Origin: Polyangiaceae bacterium
GTDB lineage: Bacteria; Myxococcota_A; Polyangia; Polyangiales; Polyangiaceae
Assembly: GCA_025353725.1 (NCBI GenBank)
Contig: JANXOF010000095.1
Span: 241,678-305,677 of the forward strand
Length of the DNA: 64,000 bases
Reading direction: 5' to 3'
Shown here: piece by piece, positions 9,073 to 18,264 of the stretch
Position numbering within the stretch: the stretch's first letter is position 1
Layout of the letters: every line of letters begins with the position of its first letter
Translations under genes and position numbers: made by a program
The notes under the pieces: generated by a model
What the model saw: the letters and a program-made list of their open reading frames with translations, nothing else
Databases searched by the model: none
Told to the model about the DNA's origin: nothing

Positions 9073-10770
9073 TTAATGCACACCATGGGTGCGCGTCGTC
9101 TCGTTCCGCAGAAGCTCGGCGAGGTCAACGCGGAGTCCGGCGTTCGCTTTTCGTCCGGACGAAAGTGGAGCAAGGACCTCCTTGGCAAGGTCGTCGGCGA
9201 AGCGCGCGTGACCACCGCGAAACGAAGGCACTACACCGAGTTCGAGCGATAGCCGGCGAAGGGTAGCCTCCGGCGATTGATTGAACCGCCTCAAGCGGGC
9301 GCGCCACTTGAAGTGCCACATCGCGTCATCATCGCTATTGCAGCGGTCATCTTTCCAACCCGCGTCGCAGTCATAGAACATCTCCGCCTGCGCCCAAGCG
9401 GGCATCAAAGCCGCCTGGCTGTCTGCGAAGGCGCGCGTACGCTTATCGTTGAAGGTCCCCAAGCGAACGATGTGAGACGCCCTACGAAGCCGGGTGTGGT
9501 CGCCGATGACACCCGCGATGAACTGACCCCGCTCTGAACCGTTTTGGAAGTCTTTGACCTGCATTGGCGCAACTCCCGTCGACGATGTGGTCGAGGCTTT
9601 CTTCGATTCGCCCGACTCCTGTTGCTGCTTTCCAGCCTGCTCTTCGTGCGCTTTTTTGCGCGCGAGCATGTCTTTCTTCGCCCACGTTTTGCAGCCTGCA
9701 GCCGCAACAACTGGGGCCGACATCATCAGCTTATACTCTACGAGAGAGACAGCCGAGAGGTCCCGCTCGAGGCGTAGCCTGTCAAGGTTATCTTTCTCCT
9801 CGCGCTTGAGGCCCACGACCGACCCGCTCTGAAGTCCTTTTGGTAGGGGAAGGCCGAGGGGGCCGCGCCCCTCACAAACCACGCCATGCCTGGTACACGC
9901 CGCCTCCCAAAGGGCCTCCGCCTTGTCATAAGCATCCTCCTCCTTTGCGCCGGTCGGATCGCTGCACCGCTTTTTGGCCGCGTCATCGAAGTTGTCATCC
10001 GTGTTCGGCGCGGCTCCGCCCGGCTCGAGGTCGCAGAAATACTGCGGGCTCGTCTCAACGGCCTTTTTTACGATTTCCCCGATAGCGTCGGTCGCCTCAC
10101 CTAGCGCGTCCAGGTGCACTCCTTTAAACATCCATGTCATGACATCTGGAATCACGCGCGCGGCCTCGCCGCACAACTTACTCGGTCGTCCCTTTTCGAT
10201 GGGTAGCTCGAGATGAGAAGGCACCATCGCGAGTGGCGCCTGCCGAACGAGGTCGTACTTCTCCGCAACCGACAAACGTGCCGCGACCCGCGAAAGCGTT
10301 GGCGTAGCCAGGGATATCCCCTGTTGCGCAAGAACGAGCGCATTGAGCGCACTATCGATAGGGGCCTTCATCGCACTATCGGCCTGCTCGAGCGCCGCCT
10401 GCGCCGCCAGCGTGGGCCCGACGGCCACGAAAAGCGGCGGGACCGCGAAGCCAAGCCCCGCAAATACCGCGGCGGCGACCCCCATCGCAAGCTTACCTGC
10501 ACGAACGCCGACGCGAAGCGAAAGAATGACCGCCATGATGAGGTTGATGAGAACAATAAGGTTCATGCCGCGCGCGTGGAGGGCAGCCTCGCTGAACGCG
10601 ACCGCGTCCGCGGCCTCTTGAAGGCGCTCGCGGTAGAGAATCGCGTCGCCAATTCCCGCGAGGTACCAGAGTGAGGCTACGAGACACGAGCACATAAAAA
10701 TGCCCATAACCATGATGGCGCCACGCTCGTCGCCGCTAAGACTTGTAGTGTTCGACTCATTCGTAGGCAT
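9073..10770 (-). CDS. TadG-like (TadE/G family) membrane protein
   Basis: 565 residues. The N-terminus reads DERGAIMVMGIFMCSCLV, typical of the TadG (Tad_N) family: a short basic leader, then one long hydrophobic segment. A second hydrophobic region (about 70-120) includes LIVLINLIMAVILSL. The rest is a large, mostly hydrophilic, presumably extracytoplasmic domain with about ten Cys and a Lys/Glu/Gln-rich linker. It starts 14 bases inside the end of the TadE-like gene and has AAGGAG 7 bases before its ATG. It probably helps anchor or assemble the pilus. The von Willebrand domain of some TadG proteins is not apparent. Confidence 0.72.
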   Translation of the reverse strand: MPTNESNTTSLSGDERGAIMVMGIFMCSCLVASLWYLAGIGDAILYRERLQEAADAVAFSEAALHARGMNLIVLINLIMAVILSLRVGVRAGKLAMGVAAAVFAGLGFAVPPLFVAVGPTLAAQAALEQADSAMKAPIDSALNALVLAQQGISLATPTLSRVAARLSVAEKYDLVRQAPLAMVPSHLELPIEKGRPSKLCGEAARVIPDVMTWMFKGVHLDALGEATDAIGEIVKKAVETSPQYFCDLEPGGAAPNTDDNFDDAAKKRCSDPTGAKEEDAYDKAEALWEAACTRHGVVCEGRGPLGLPLPKGLQSGSVVGLKREEKDNLDRLRLERDLSAVSLVEYKLMMSAPVVAAAGCKTWAKKDMLARKKAHEEQAGKQQQESGESKKASTTSSTGVAPMQVKDFQNGSERGQFIAGVIGDHTRLRRASHIVRLGTFNDKRTRAFADSQAALMPAWAQAEMFYDCDAGWKDDRCNSDDDAMWHFKWRARLRRFNQSPEATLRRLSLELGVVPSFRGGHARFADDLAKEVLAPLSSGRKANAGLRVDLAELLRNETTRTHGVH

Positions 10771-11317
10771 AGCTCGCTCCTTGGTACGGGTAGACCGATT
10801 CCGCCGGTATGCGGCGCACGCGCAAAGACGAGTTCGGCATCGCCTCGCAGGCGATCATGTTCGCGAACGCTATTTTGCAAACCACCACGACGTCGACGTG
10901 CACGCGGATCATGGCGCTCCCCGTGCGCGCCGTAATCGGCGTATCGACCGGTGCGCCCGTGGCGCCCGGCGCGTCGGGAAACGCTACGCCGACCGAAGCT
11001 ACCGTGTCGTCAAGGATAAGCGGCGCGAGCGCGACGAGCACGGCTCCGCGCACGGTCCGGCTACGCTCTTTTGAGTACGTATGGGCGGCTGCCTTCGCCT
11101 CGCCGTAGGGCCCAGGCTCATCACCGAAGACGACCGCCGCGGCACGCGAGCCCAGGGTGGCTGAATGCTCGACGAGCAGCTTTGCGGAAAAGAGAAGCGC
11201 GAGCTGGAGGAGGCACAAGAAGAAGACAAAGACGGGTAGAAACGCGATAAGAAATTCGACATACACTGCGCCTCGAGTGTCGTCGCGCAAGCGCGGACGG
11301 AGTGGGTGAGCAAGCAT
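10757..11317 (-). CDS. tadE: TadE-like pseudopilin, first gene of the minus-strand pilus operon
   Basis: 186 residues from the ATG at 11317, which has AAGGA upstream; an in-frame extension to 11545 is not supported. The N-terminus reads RDDTRGAVYVEFLIAFLPVF, a good TadE/TadF signature with Glu at +5 after Gly. An extracytoplasmic domain with a few Cys follows. It is the promoter-proximal gene of a five-gene minus-strand operon ending at 6772 and is divergent from the pilin and Tad machinery operon. The roughly 205-base gap between the two operons presumably holds the divergent promoters. Confidence 0.82.
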   Translation of the reverse strand: MLAHPLRPRLRDDTRGAVYVEFLIAFLPVFVFFLCLLQLALLFSAKLLVEHSATLGSRAAAVVFGDEPGPYGEAKAAAHTYSKERSRTVRGAVLVALAPLILDDTVASVGVAFPDAPGATGAPVDTPITARTGSAMIRVHVDVVVVCKIAFANMIACEAMPNSSLRVRRIPAESVYPYQGASYAYE

Positions 11318-11416
11318 CGGTTCCTTGGGTTCGGAGCGAGATAGCCCGCCTCCAAACCGCCGGTCGGCGGCGCCTGCATGGGGTTGCGTGCTTTCGTGCG
11401 GAGGCCCTCCCCGTTG

Positions 11417-11432
11417 AAAACGCCCGCGTTTT
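11417..11432. promoter_or_regulatory. Small inverted repeat between the divergent pilus operons
   Basis: A perfect AAAACG-N4-CGTTTT inverted repeat lies in the intergenic region between tadE (minus) and the first plus-strand pilin. It could be an operator or a small terminator. The only evidence is symmetry and location. Confidence 0.3.
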
Positions 11433-11522
11433 AGGCGCGTCGAGCGCGAACTCGAAAAAAAACACGGCGAGTCAGGAAAGCGGCAACTCCCCGGCTCCGT
11501 GTCCGACAGCAGCGGGGACCCG

Positions 11523-11732
11523 ATGCCGAGACCCACGAAAGGCACCCACCAACCACCCTCGCCGCACGCGTTCGCCGGCGTGCTTCACGCTCGCGGAGCC
11601 GCGACAACGGAGTACACGGTGCTTGTCGGCTTCGTAGCCATTGCGTGTATCGGATCGTTCATCTTTCTCGGCGTCGCTTTTGTCAGCAATTTTGAAGCGC
11701 GCCGAGACCTCATTCTCTATCCGTCACCTTGA
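11523..11732 (+). CDS. Flp-type pilin-like protein
   Basis: About 69 residues starting at the ATG at 11523, which is preceded by GGGGA; a GTG at 11499 is the alternative. An unusually long leader ends in HARG, followed by AATTEYTVLVGFVAIA with Glu at +5, and one hydrophobic helix. The short tail reads FEARRDLILYPSP. The processing site fits the Flp/TadE prepilin class. Its sequence is rather unlike the pilin 44 bases downstream, so it may be a minor pilin. It is the first gene of the long plus-strand Tad operon. Confidence 0.75.
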   Translation: MPRPTKGTHQPPSPHAFAGVLHARGAATTEYTVLVGFVAIACIGSFIFLGVAFVSNFEARRDLILYPSP

Positions 11733-11775
11733 ATCCGACCGCACGGCCTCTTTCCACTTTTGCAGGAGACACGTC

Positions 11776-11979
11776 ATGAAAAAAACTAGCTCTTTGGTCC
11801 GCACACTCGTTCGCTCAACCCGCGGCGCCAACATGGTTGAGTACATTATATTAGTTGGAGTCGTGGCATTAATGTGCATTGCCGGATATACGGCTTTCGG
11901 AAACAAAATACGAGACAAAATCGGAACCCAAGGAAAGACGGTAAGCGAAGTGAACACGGGTATCGGAACGGTACAATAG
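11776..11979 (+). CDS. flp: Flp-type major pilin candidate
   Basis: 67 residues with the best translation signal of the three pilin genes (AGGAG 7 bases before ATG). The leader MKKTSSLVRTLVRSTRG is followed by ANMVEYIILVGVVAL, a canonical class-III prepilin with Glu at +5 and Tyr at +6. One hydrophobic helix and a short polar tail (DKIGTQGKTVSEV) follow. It lies directly upstream of the prepilin peptidase and Tad assembly genes, as in known tad loci. It is probably the main fibre subunit. Confidence 0.9.
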   Translation: MKKTSSLVRTLVRSTRGANMVEYIILVGVVALMCIAGYTAFGNKIRDKIGTQGKTVSEVNTGIGTVQ

Positions 11980-12002
11980 AGCTCACAGTTCATATCAAAA
12001 GC

Positions 12003-12554
12003 ATGCTTTACCTCCTTGCATTTGCCACATTCCTAGCCGCAACTGCAGCGTGGTATGATTGCCGCACAGGTCGCATTCCGAATAACCTCACGATCTTCGG
12101 CCTCACAGCGGGAGTCGGCGGTCACTTCGTCCATGGCATGACGACCGGCGGCTTCAGCGAGGGCGTAGAGCATGGCGGGTTCGCGCTTGCGGGCGCCCTC
12201 GGCTGCGCGCTCGTTCCCCTCTTTATGCATTGGAAAGGCGCGATCGGCGGAGGCGATGTCAAGCTCTTCGCCGCTCTCGGCGCCGTGCTCCACCCACTTG
12301 CGGGTCTCGAAGCTGAGACCTACGCGTTCCTCGCCGCCATGCTCCTCGCCCCGGCAAAACTCGCGTGGGAGGGCACGCTTCTCCGCACGCTCGCACAAAC
12401 GCTTTCGCTCGTCGTCAATCCTCTCCGCAAGAAGGTTCATCGCAAGGCCATCCCCGCAGAGATGGTCACGTGGTTTCGACTCGGTCCGGCCATTCTTATC
12501 GGCACCATGGCGACGTTCGCTATCCATTTTTTCGAAGTCAGGTCTATCCCATGA
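12003..12554 (+). CDS. cpaA: Prepilin peptidase (A24 family, TadV/CpaA)
   Basis: A polytopic inner-membrane aspartyl protease that cleaves Flp-type prepilins after the leader Gly. It has 183 residues from the ATG at 12003, a start that begins directly with a membrane segment; longer in-frame starts add a non-conserved polar stretch that overlaps the pilin gene. Catalytic motifs are visible: YDCRTGRIPN with Asp about 19, and GGGDVKL with Asp about 85. The short form without the N-methylation domain is typical of Tad peptidases. Its stop overlaps the cpaB start (ATGA). Confidence 0.93.
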   Translation: MLYLLAFATFLAATAAWYDCRTGRIPNNLTIFGLTAGVGGHFVHGMTTGGFSEGVEHGGFALAGALGCALVPLFMHWKGAIGGGDVKLFAALGAVLHPLAGLEAETYAFLAAMLLAPAKLAWEGTLLRTLAQTLSLVVNPLRKKVHRKAIPAEMVTWFRLGPAILIGTMATFAIHFFEVRSIP

Positions 12555-13324
12555 AAGCTCGCCCTGTATTTTTGGGGATTGCGTCGGGCGTCTTAGCCGT
12601 TGCGCTACTTCTCCTCTATCTTCATCGCGTAGAGCAAGAGGCGGCGGGCGGGCGCAAGGTTCCTGTACTCATCGCGCTTGCCGTCATCCCGCGCGGCCAG
12701 GCCATCACAGAGTCGATGCTTGGCGCACGCGATCTCCCCATGGCGTACGTCGATGAACGCGTGCTCCGCGCGGCAGACAAAGACAAGATTCTAGGACTTA
12801 AAGCGACAAACACGATCCCGATCCAGCAGAGCATCGTGTGGAACGACGTCATGGCCGTCAAAGACGACCAGCGCCCCCTCTCTGCCCTCGTGCAACCCGG
12901 AAACCGCGCAACGCCCATACGCGTGCAAATTACAGACGTATTGTCGCTCATCCACGCGGGCGACTTCATCGACATTCTCTGCGTTTGCGGCGAAGCAAAA
13001 GATTCGAGTGTACTCCTTCAACGCGTCCTGGTGCTTGCCACCGGAATGGACACGACAGGGGCTGCAGCCGGAAAGGACGCCGCTCAACGCGCCACGGTCT
13101 TGACCGTCAGCGCTTCGCTCCAAGAGAGCCAGCTACTCGCGGTAGCGATGGAGAAGGGCAAGCTTAACGCCATTGTGCGCAATCCTGGCGATCAACGGAT
13201 CACGGAGGCGCCCGTCGACGTCAGCGCCGCAGCCCTCACCGACGCAAGCCGACGTCAGGCGATCCAAAGTCCGCGGCGGAAAGTTTCAAGCGGCCCGACT
13301 GAATTGAAAGAGGTACGGCGATGA
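12551..13324 (+). CDS. cpaB: Tad pilus assembly protein CpaB/RcpC
   Basis: 257 residues: an N-terminal membrane anchor (VFLGIASGVLAVALLLLYL) followed by a SAF-like periplasmic domain with VPVLIALAVIPRGQAI and SMLGARDLPM. A CpaB C-terminal region containing IHAGDFIDILCVC comes next. CpaB works in the periplasm with the secretin CpaC and is thought to gate or stabilise the channel. The gene is coupled to its neighbours by 4-base overlaps on both sides. The tail ends in a basic stretch (SRRQAIQSPRRKVSSGP). Confidence 0.92.
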   Translation: MKARPVFLGIASGVLAVALLLLYLHRVEQEAAGGRKVPVLIALAVIPRGQAITESMLGARDLPMAYVDERVLRAADKDKILGLKATNTIPIQQSIVWNDVMAVKDDQRPLSALVQPGNRATPIRVQITDVLSLIHAGDFIDILCVCGEAKDSSVLLQRVLVLATGMDTTGAAAGKDAAQRATVLTVSASLQESQLLAVAMEKGKLNAIVRNPGDQRITEAPVDVSAAALTDASRRQAIQSPRRKVSSGPTELKEVRR

Positions 13325-14664
13325 AATCTGTTTCTCGAAACCGTTCTGCGACTCTCCTTACCACGCTAGCTCTCGCCATTCTCTCTCCCTCGATGTCGCA
13401 CGCCGCGCCCCAGGACAAGCCGGTAGCCGCGGGCTTTGAAGCTGGCGAAGAAATCGCCCTCGCGATCGGTGAAACAAAGACGCTGAACGCACACAACGTA
13501 AAAAACTACTCTGAAGGAGCTCCGGGGGTCATCGACGTTAAGTTAACAACTGACAATACTCAGTTCGTTATTGCCGGTCGAAAACCTGGCTCAACAACAA
13601 TGCTGCTCATCAAGAACGATGGCTCCCAGACGACCCTCACGGTTCATGTCTTTGCCCGCGCTCCGGCGGTCGTTGAAAGGGAGCTCGCGCAGCTACTCGA
13701 GTCGCTTCCCGGAGTCCGCGTTAAGCGCGTCGGAGCGCGTATCGTGATGGACGGCACAGTGCCTAGCGACGTCGAGCTCAGACGCATACAACATATTGCG
13801 TCACTCTACCCGAATCAGGTGGAGTCCTTGGTAACGCTTCCTGGCGGCGGAGGCGGGAGCTCTGCCGATAGTAAGTACATTGTTCGTATCGACTTTTACT
13901 TTGTCCAATACGATAAAAACTCGTCGTACGGCGTGGGTCTTGGCTGGCCCGGTAGCATCGGCGGCGACGCCGTCATCAAAAGTCAGGTTACGTTCGACTT
14001 TCTTGGCGCAAGTCGCGCTGCGACGGCGAGCATCACGAACCAGCCAATTCCGCGCCTGGACATTGCGTCGCGGAAAGGCTGGGCGAAAGTTCTGAAGCAA
14101 GCGACCGTCGTCACCAATAACGGTGTTGAGGCTAACTTTCAAAACGGCGGCGAGCAGAACTTCACCGTCAACACCGGGCTCACGGTAGGTGTGCAGCGCA
14201 TTCAATTCGGAACAGATGTCACCGTGTTACCGCGCTATAACCCCCAAAAGCGTGAGATCGAGATGAAGCTCGTCGCTGACGTAAGCGACCTGACATCTTC
14301 GGCGGGTTCGACGTCTCTTCCTGGTCGCACGACGAGCAAGCTGACGACAAACATTACGCTCAGGCTCGGCCAATCGATCGTCCTCTCAGGCATTCGCGCC
14401 AAGTCTCAGGCGCACTCTGTCGACGGCGTACCAGGCCTTTCAAGCATTCCGATTCTCGGACTTCTCTTCGGGTCGCACGCGAACTCTGAGCTTCAAACAG
14501 AGGGAGCGATTTTCGTCGTACCCAACGTGGTCGAGGCCGTCCCTTCACAGGCCGCTGAAATGGTCGAATCGGCGCTCGCGAAATTTTCCGACTACAGCGG
14601 GGCGCTCGACAAGACCGAGGTTTACGACAAACGCCCTGGCGCTCAACCAAGGCTCAGCAAATGA
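13321..14664 (+). CDS. cpaC: Tad secretin CpaC/RcpA
   Basis: 447 residues forming the outer-membrane ring through which the Flp pilus passes. A signal peptide ends near SMSHAAPQ. The N-terminal pilus/BON-like part includes GETKTLNAHNV and VRVKRVGARIVMDGTV. A Gly-rich linker (LPGGGGGSS) leads into the secretin domain, with NNGVEANFQNGGEQN and the C-terminal RLGQSIVLSGIRAKS and GVPGLSSIPILGLLFGS, which are classic secretin signatures. It is coupled to cpaB and to the FHA-ATPase gene. No lipobox was seen. Confidence 0.95.
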   Translation: MKSVSRNRSATLLTTLALAILSPSMSHAAPQDKPVAAGFEAGEEIALAIGETKTLNAHNVKNYSEGAPGVIDVKLTTDNTQFVIAGRKPGSTTMLLIKNDGSQTTLTVHVFARAPAVVERELAQLLESLPGVRVKRVGARIVMDGTVPSDVELRRIQHIASLYPNQVESLVTLPGGGGGSSADSKYIVRIDFYFVQYDKNSSYGVGLGWPGSIGGDAVIKSQVTFDFLGASRAATASITNQPIPRLDIASRKGWAKVLKQATVVTNNGVEANFQNGGEQNFTVNTGLTVGVQRIQFGTDVTVLPRYNPQKREIEMKLVADVSDLTSSAGSTSLPGRTTSKLTTNITLRLGQSIVLSGIRAKSQAHSVDGVPGLSSIPILGLLFGSHANSELQTEGAIFVVPNVVEAVPSQAAEMVESALAKFSDYSGALDKTEVYDKRPGAQPRLSK

Positions 14665-16499
14665 GCGCGCAGGCTCGAAGTGCCATTCGCCTGCTTATCT
14701 CCATTCGCGACAGAGAGCGCACGCAATGTCACGAGCTTGCCTCCCTCGACGGCCTCGTCACTATTGGCCGCGATGACCACTGTACGCTTCCGCTCCCCAC
14801 GGCATCCGCCTCACGGCAACACGCCGTCGTCGATGTTCGTGGCGCGTCGATGACCGTTCGCGATACGTCGATGAACGGCACCACGGTAGGCGCAGAGGTC
14901 GTCAAGCAGAGCGAAGTCTCAGCGCCTTTCGGCACACCGATCACAATCGGTCCCTACAAGGTCACGATCGAGCGAGCGTCTCTCCCGCGTCTTCTGCCGG
15001 CACCGAAGTTGACGGCCGTAGAACCTCCGAAGCTTCAAAAGCTAAGGTCCCTACCGAAGTCGGTACGCGTCCGCGCGGAACCGGTCTCGCGTCGCCCTCT
15101 CGCGACCGAACGACCACTTCGCGAGGCCGCCGTCACGGACTCGAACGCGGTCGTTGCCGTCTCCCCGACCGCTTTAACGGTCGTGCCGACGGTCGGGGAA
15201 CTCGCGGTCGAGCAACGGTACAGCGCAGGGTGGGGTGATGAGAATGTACTCCGCACGGAGATCCACAAACAGCTCATCGAGCATCTCGACTTCGGCGCGA
15301 TCGACGCCTCGCGAAATGACGACCCGACACTTCGCCCGAAGGTGCTTACCGCGCTCCGCGGGATCGTCAACGGTCTCGGCGATCGAATTCCGCCAGCTAT
15401 GGACCGCGACGTGCTTATCGGCTCGCTGCTCGACGAGGCCATCGGTCTCGGTCCGATTGAGCGATTCTTATCCGACCCGAAAGTAAACGAGATTATGGTA
15501 GTCGATCCAAGCACTATCTTTCTCGAAATCGGCGGCAAGCTCGTACGCGCTGACGCGCGCTTCACGAACGACGATCGCGTGCGCGCCACGATTGAACGCA
15601 TCGTCACCCCGCTCGGACGCCGTATTGACGAATCGGTACCGCTCGTCGACGCGCGCCTAAAGGATGGCTCACGCGTCAACGCGGTCATCAAGCCCCTCGC
15701 GCTTCGAGGCGCAGCCATCACGATTCGGAAGTTTTCGCGCAAACCGTTCACGATGAACCGACTCGTCGAATTCGACACGCTTACCGAGCGGATGGCGCAA
15801 TTTCTCCTTCGAAGCGTCATAGCGAGAAAGAACATCGTTATTTCTGGTGGCACCGGGAGTGGCAAGACCACACTGCTCAACGTGCTCTCGAGCGCTATTC
15901 CCGACGACGAACGCATCGTAACGATCGAAGACGCGGCCGAGCTCCAGCTCCGGCAAGCGCACGTCGTGTCCCTCGAGACGCGGCCGTCGAACATGGAGGG
16001 CAAAGGTGAGTACACCATTCGCGACCTCGTAAAGAATGCATTGCGCATGCGTCCCGACCGCATCGTTGTCGGTGAATGCCGAGGGGGTGAAGCACTCGAC
16101 ATGCTTCAGGCGATGAACACAGGCCACGACGGCTCACTCACAACGACGCACGCCAACTCGCCACGCGAGGCCGTGGCTCGCCTCGAAACGCTTGTCCTCA
16201 TGGCAGGCCTTGACCTCCCCGTGCGTGCCATCCGTGAACAGATCGCGGGGAGCGTGCAGATCATCGTTCAGCAGTCGCGGCTCTCCGATGGCTCGCGACG
16301 TGTGACGGCCATTACGGAGGTCGTTGGGATGAGTGATAGGGGCGACGTCGAACTCGTACCCATTTTCGAATTCGTGCGGACCGGGACGGGACCCAACGGC
16401 AAAGTCCTCGGTGATTACCGCGCCACCGGCTTTCTGCCCACGTTTCTCAACGACTTTATCGTCATGGGACTCATCGGCGAAAGCGAGGCGTACCTATGA
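14661..16499 (+). CDS. cpaF: FHA domain fused to CpaF/TadA secretion ATPase
   Basis: 612 residues, clearly longer than ordinary CpaF. Residues about 10-110 form a forkhead-associated (FHA) phosphothreonine-binding domain: [21 protein letters not shown] and MNGTTV supply the conserved GR, SxxH and NG positions. After a linker, residues about 200-610 are a type II/IV secretion ATPase with Walker [10 protein letters not shown] (about 396-404), an Asp-box-like region around [30 protein letters not shown], and the His box TTHANS. The ATPase powers pilin polymerisation. The FHA part suggests docking to a Thr-phosphorylated partner, in line with the many Ser/Thr kinases nearby. That is inference. 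Confidence 0.95.
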   Translation: MSAQARSAIRLLISIRDRERTQCHELASLDGLVTIGRDDHCTLPLPTASASRQHAVVDVRGASMTVRDTSMNGTTVGAEVVKQSEVSAPFGTPITIGPYKVTIERASLPRLLPAPKLTAVEPPKLQKLRSLPKSVRVRAEPVSRRPLATERPLREAAVTDSNAVVAVSPTALTVVPTVGELAVEQRYSAGWGDENVLRTEIHKQLIEHLDFGAIDASRNDDPTLRPKVLTALRGIVNGLGDRIPPAMDRDVLIGSLLDEAIGLGPIERFLSDPKVNEIMVVDPSTIFLEIGGKLVRADARFTNDDRVRATIERIVTPLGRRIDESVPLVDARLKDGSRVNAVIKPLALRGAAITIRKFSRKPFTMNRLVEFDTLTERMAQFLLRSVIARKNIVISGGTGSGKTTLLNVLSSAIPDDERIVTIEDAAELQLRQAHVVSLETRPSNMEGKGEYTIRDLVKNALRMRPDRIVVGECRGGEALDMLQAMNTGHDGSLTTTHANSPREAVARLETLVLMAGLDLPVRAIREQIAGSVQIIVQQSRLSDGSRRVTAITEVVGMSDRGDVELVPIFEFVRTGTGPNGKVLGDYRATGFLPTFLNDFIVMGLIGESEAYL

Positions 16500-17365
16500 C
16501 GCTCGCAGCTCTCACTTCGACCGCGACCTTGAAGTGCAGTGCACTCTGCGCCATCGGTGTCGCGTCCGCGCTCCTCCTCTACGTAGTTACGTCACGCGAA
16601 ACGTCCGTTTCACGTTTATGCGAGTGGTACGTAAAATATCTAAATGGCCTACTTCGCGGACTCTTCAAGCCCGAGCAAGGACGCCGCATCGCGCACCTCC
16701 AAGCGCTTGCACTGGGCGCCTGCGTCGTCGCTCACCTCGCGGTTGACGTTGCCATGGGGTGGGTCGCCCTCCTTGCCGTCGTCCTTGGCCCGGCGGCGTA
16801 TCTTCACAGTGAGCGCCAGGCGCGTGTGAAGCAGCTCGAGGCGCAGGTCGACGGCTTCGTCGTCGCACTCGCAAACTCACTTAAGACGGTACCGAGTCCG
16901 GCCGCGGCGCTCCAAGCGACAGCCGCCATTCTCCCGCAACCGACGCGTCAGGAAATCGAGCACGTCCTCAAGGAGATGCGCATCGGCAGCACCCTCGATC
17001 AAGGACTCGTCGCGATGTCCGCGCGCGTGAACAGTCGCTGGCTTGACGTGGCGCTTTCCGCCGTGCTTATCGGCCTCCGTGTTGGAGGGAACCTTCCGGT
17101 CGTCCTCGAGCGGACGGCCGCCACCATTAGGGAGATGAACCGCCTTCTTGGGGTCGTTCGCACGAAGACGGGTGAAGGGCGCATGCAACTCTGGGTACTT
17201 GCCTGCTTTCCGATTTTCATCGTTTTCGCGTTCAACGCGGCAAGTCCAGGCTATTTCGATGCGCTCGGGCATTCGCTGATCGGTCAGCTTGTGGTGAGCG
17301 GGGCCGCGGTTCTCTGGATCTCGTCACTCCTCCTCGCCCGCAAGGTTCTCGCGGTAGACGTATGA
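16496..17365 (+). CDS. tadB: Tad inner-membrane platform protein TadB
   Basis: 289 residues with N-terminal membrane segments, a cytosolic T2SF (GspF) domain containing LEAQVDGFVVALANSLKT and LIGLRVGGNLPVVLERTA, and two C-terminal membrane segments (LWVLACFPIFIVFAF and LVVSGAAVLWISSLLL). TadB and TadC form the inner-membrane platform that links the ATPase to the growing pilus. It is coupled by 4-base overlaps to the ATPase gene upstream and to tadC downstream. Confidence 0.93.
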   Translation: MTLAALTSTATLKCSALCAIGVASALLLYVVTSRETSVSRLCEWYVKYLNGLLRGLFKPEQGRRIAHLQALALGACVVAHLAVDVAMGWVALLAVVLGPAAYLHSERQARVKQLEAQVDGFVVALANSLKTVPSPAAALQATAAILPQPTRQEIEHVLKEMRIGSTLDQGLVAMSARVNSRWLDVALSAVLIGLRVGGNLPVVLERTAATIREMNRLLGVVRTKTGEGRMQLWVLACFPIFIVFAFNAASPGYFDALGHSLIGQLVVSGAAVLWISSLLLARKVLAVDV

Positions 17366-18264
17366 AATTCCTCGTCCTCTTCAAGGTGGCGCTCCTCCTT
17401 CCCGCGTTCGCGTCTGCGTTTTTGATCGCGTCTTGGGCCGCGAGCGCTCCCATGCCCACGGCAGTCCGCACGGGGGTACGCGGCCTTGTACGGCAGCGGG
17501 CCCTGGCGAAGCGAGGTTGCTGGAGCCAGGTCGAGCCTCTTGTAAGGTGGCTTGGAAAACGTGTTCACGGCTTCTTAAGCCCGCAACTCCTCGCGGCTCT
17601 CGACCGAAAGGTTCTCATGGCCGGTAGTTATCTAGGGTTACTCGCAGAGGAGCTGGTCGCGCTGAGCATCCTTACCGCGGCCGGCGGACTCGTCGCCGGG
17701 GCCACCGGAAACGTCGTCGTCAAGGTCGGTCCGATGTTCGTCGTCGCCGTTACCGCATTTGGCGGGCTCGCGCCTTTTCTTAATCTGTCGGGCGCAGCGA
17801 GCGACCGGGCGAAGGCCATCGGTCGTCGTCTACCCAGCGCGATTGATCTCCTGGCTCTCAGCATGAGCGCCGGACTCGACTTACCAAGCGCCCTTCGGCA
17901 GATTGTAGAAAAATCCGGAACGCCAAACGATCCACTACTCGAAGAGCTCTCCCTCATTCTTCAGAGCCTTCAGCTCGGCCGAACGCGACGCCAGGCACTC
18001 GAGGAATTTGCGGAGCGCTCACCGATCGACGCCGTATGCGAATTCGTAAACTCGGTGGTCCAAGCAGAACTCCGAGGCAACCCGCTCGCCGAAGTGCTCC
18101 GCATCCAAGCCGAGGTCTCGCGTCAGCGCCGAACCGTGCTCGCGGAAGAGGCTGCGGCCAAAGCCTCTGTGTCGATGATTATGCCTCTAGTCCTCGTCTT
18201 CCTGGCTATTTTAATCCTTATTACGGGCCCAATAATCATCCGACTTTCGCAGTCAGGGATGTGA
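17362..18264 (+). CDS. tadC: Tad inner-membrane platform protein TadC
   Basis: 300 residues with the same T2SF topology as TadB: an N-terminal membrane helix, a second segment near LVALSILTAAGGLVAG, a cytosolic domain with GRRLPSAIDLLALSMSAGLD, and a C-terminal helix (MIMPLVLVFLAILILITGP). It forms the second half of the Tad platform. It overlaps tadB by 4 bases, and its TGA overlaps a possible GTG start of the next gene. Confidence 0.93.
   Translation: MKFLVLFKVALLLPAFASAFLIASWAASAPMPTAVRTGVRGLVRQRALAKRGCWSQVEPLVRWLGKRVHGFLSPQLLAALDRKVLMAGSYLGLLAEELVALSILTAAGGLVAGATGNVVVKVGPMFVVAVTAFGGLAPFLNLSGAASDRAKAIGRRLPSAIDLLALSMSAGLDLPSALRQIVEKSGTPNDPLLEELSLILQSLQLGRTRRQALEEFAERSPIDAVCEFVNSVVQAELRGNPLAEVLRIQAEVSRQRRTVLAEEAAAKASVSMIMPLVLVFLAILILITGPIIIRLSQSGM

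Noticed and set aside
15035..16102. Long minus-strand open frame (355 codons) inside the FHA-CpaF gene
   Set aside because: Arg/Ser-rich composition and full overlap with a gene that has intact motifs show it is a shadow frame, typical of GC-rich DNA.
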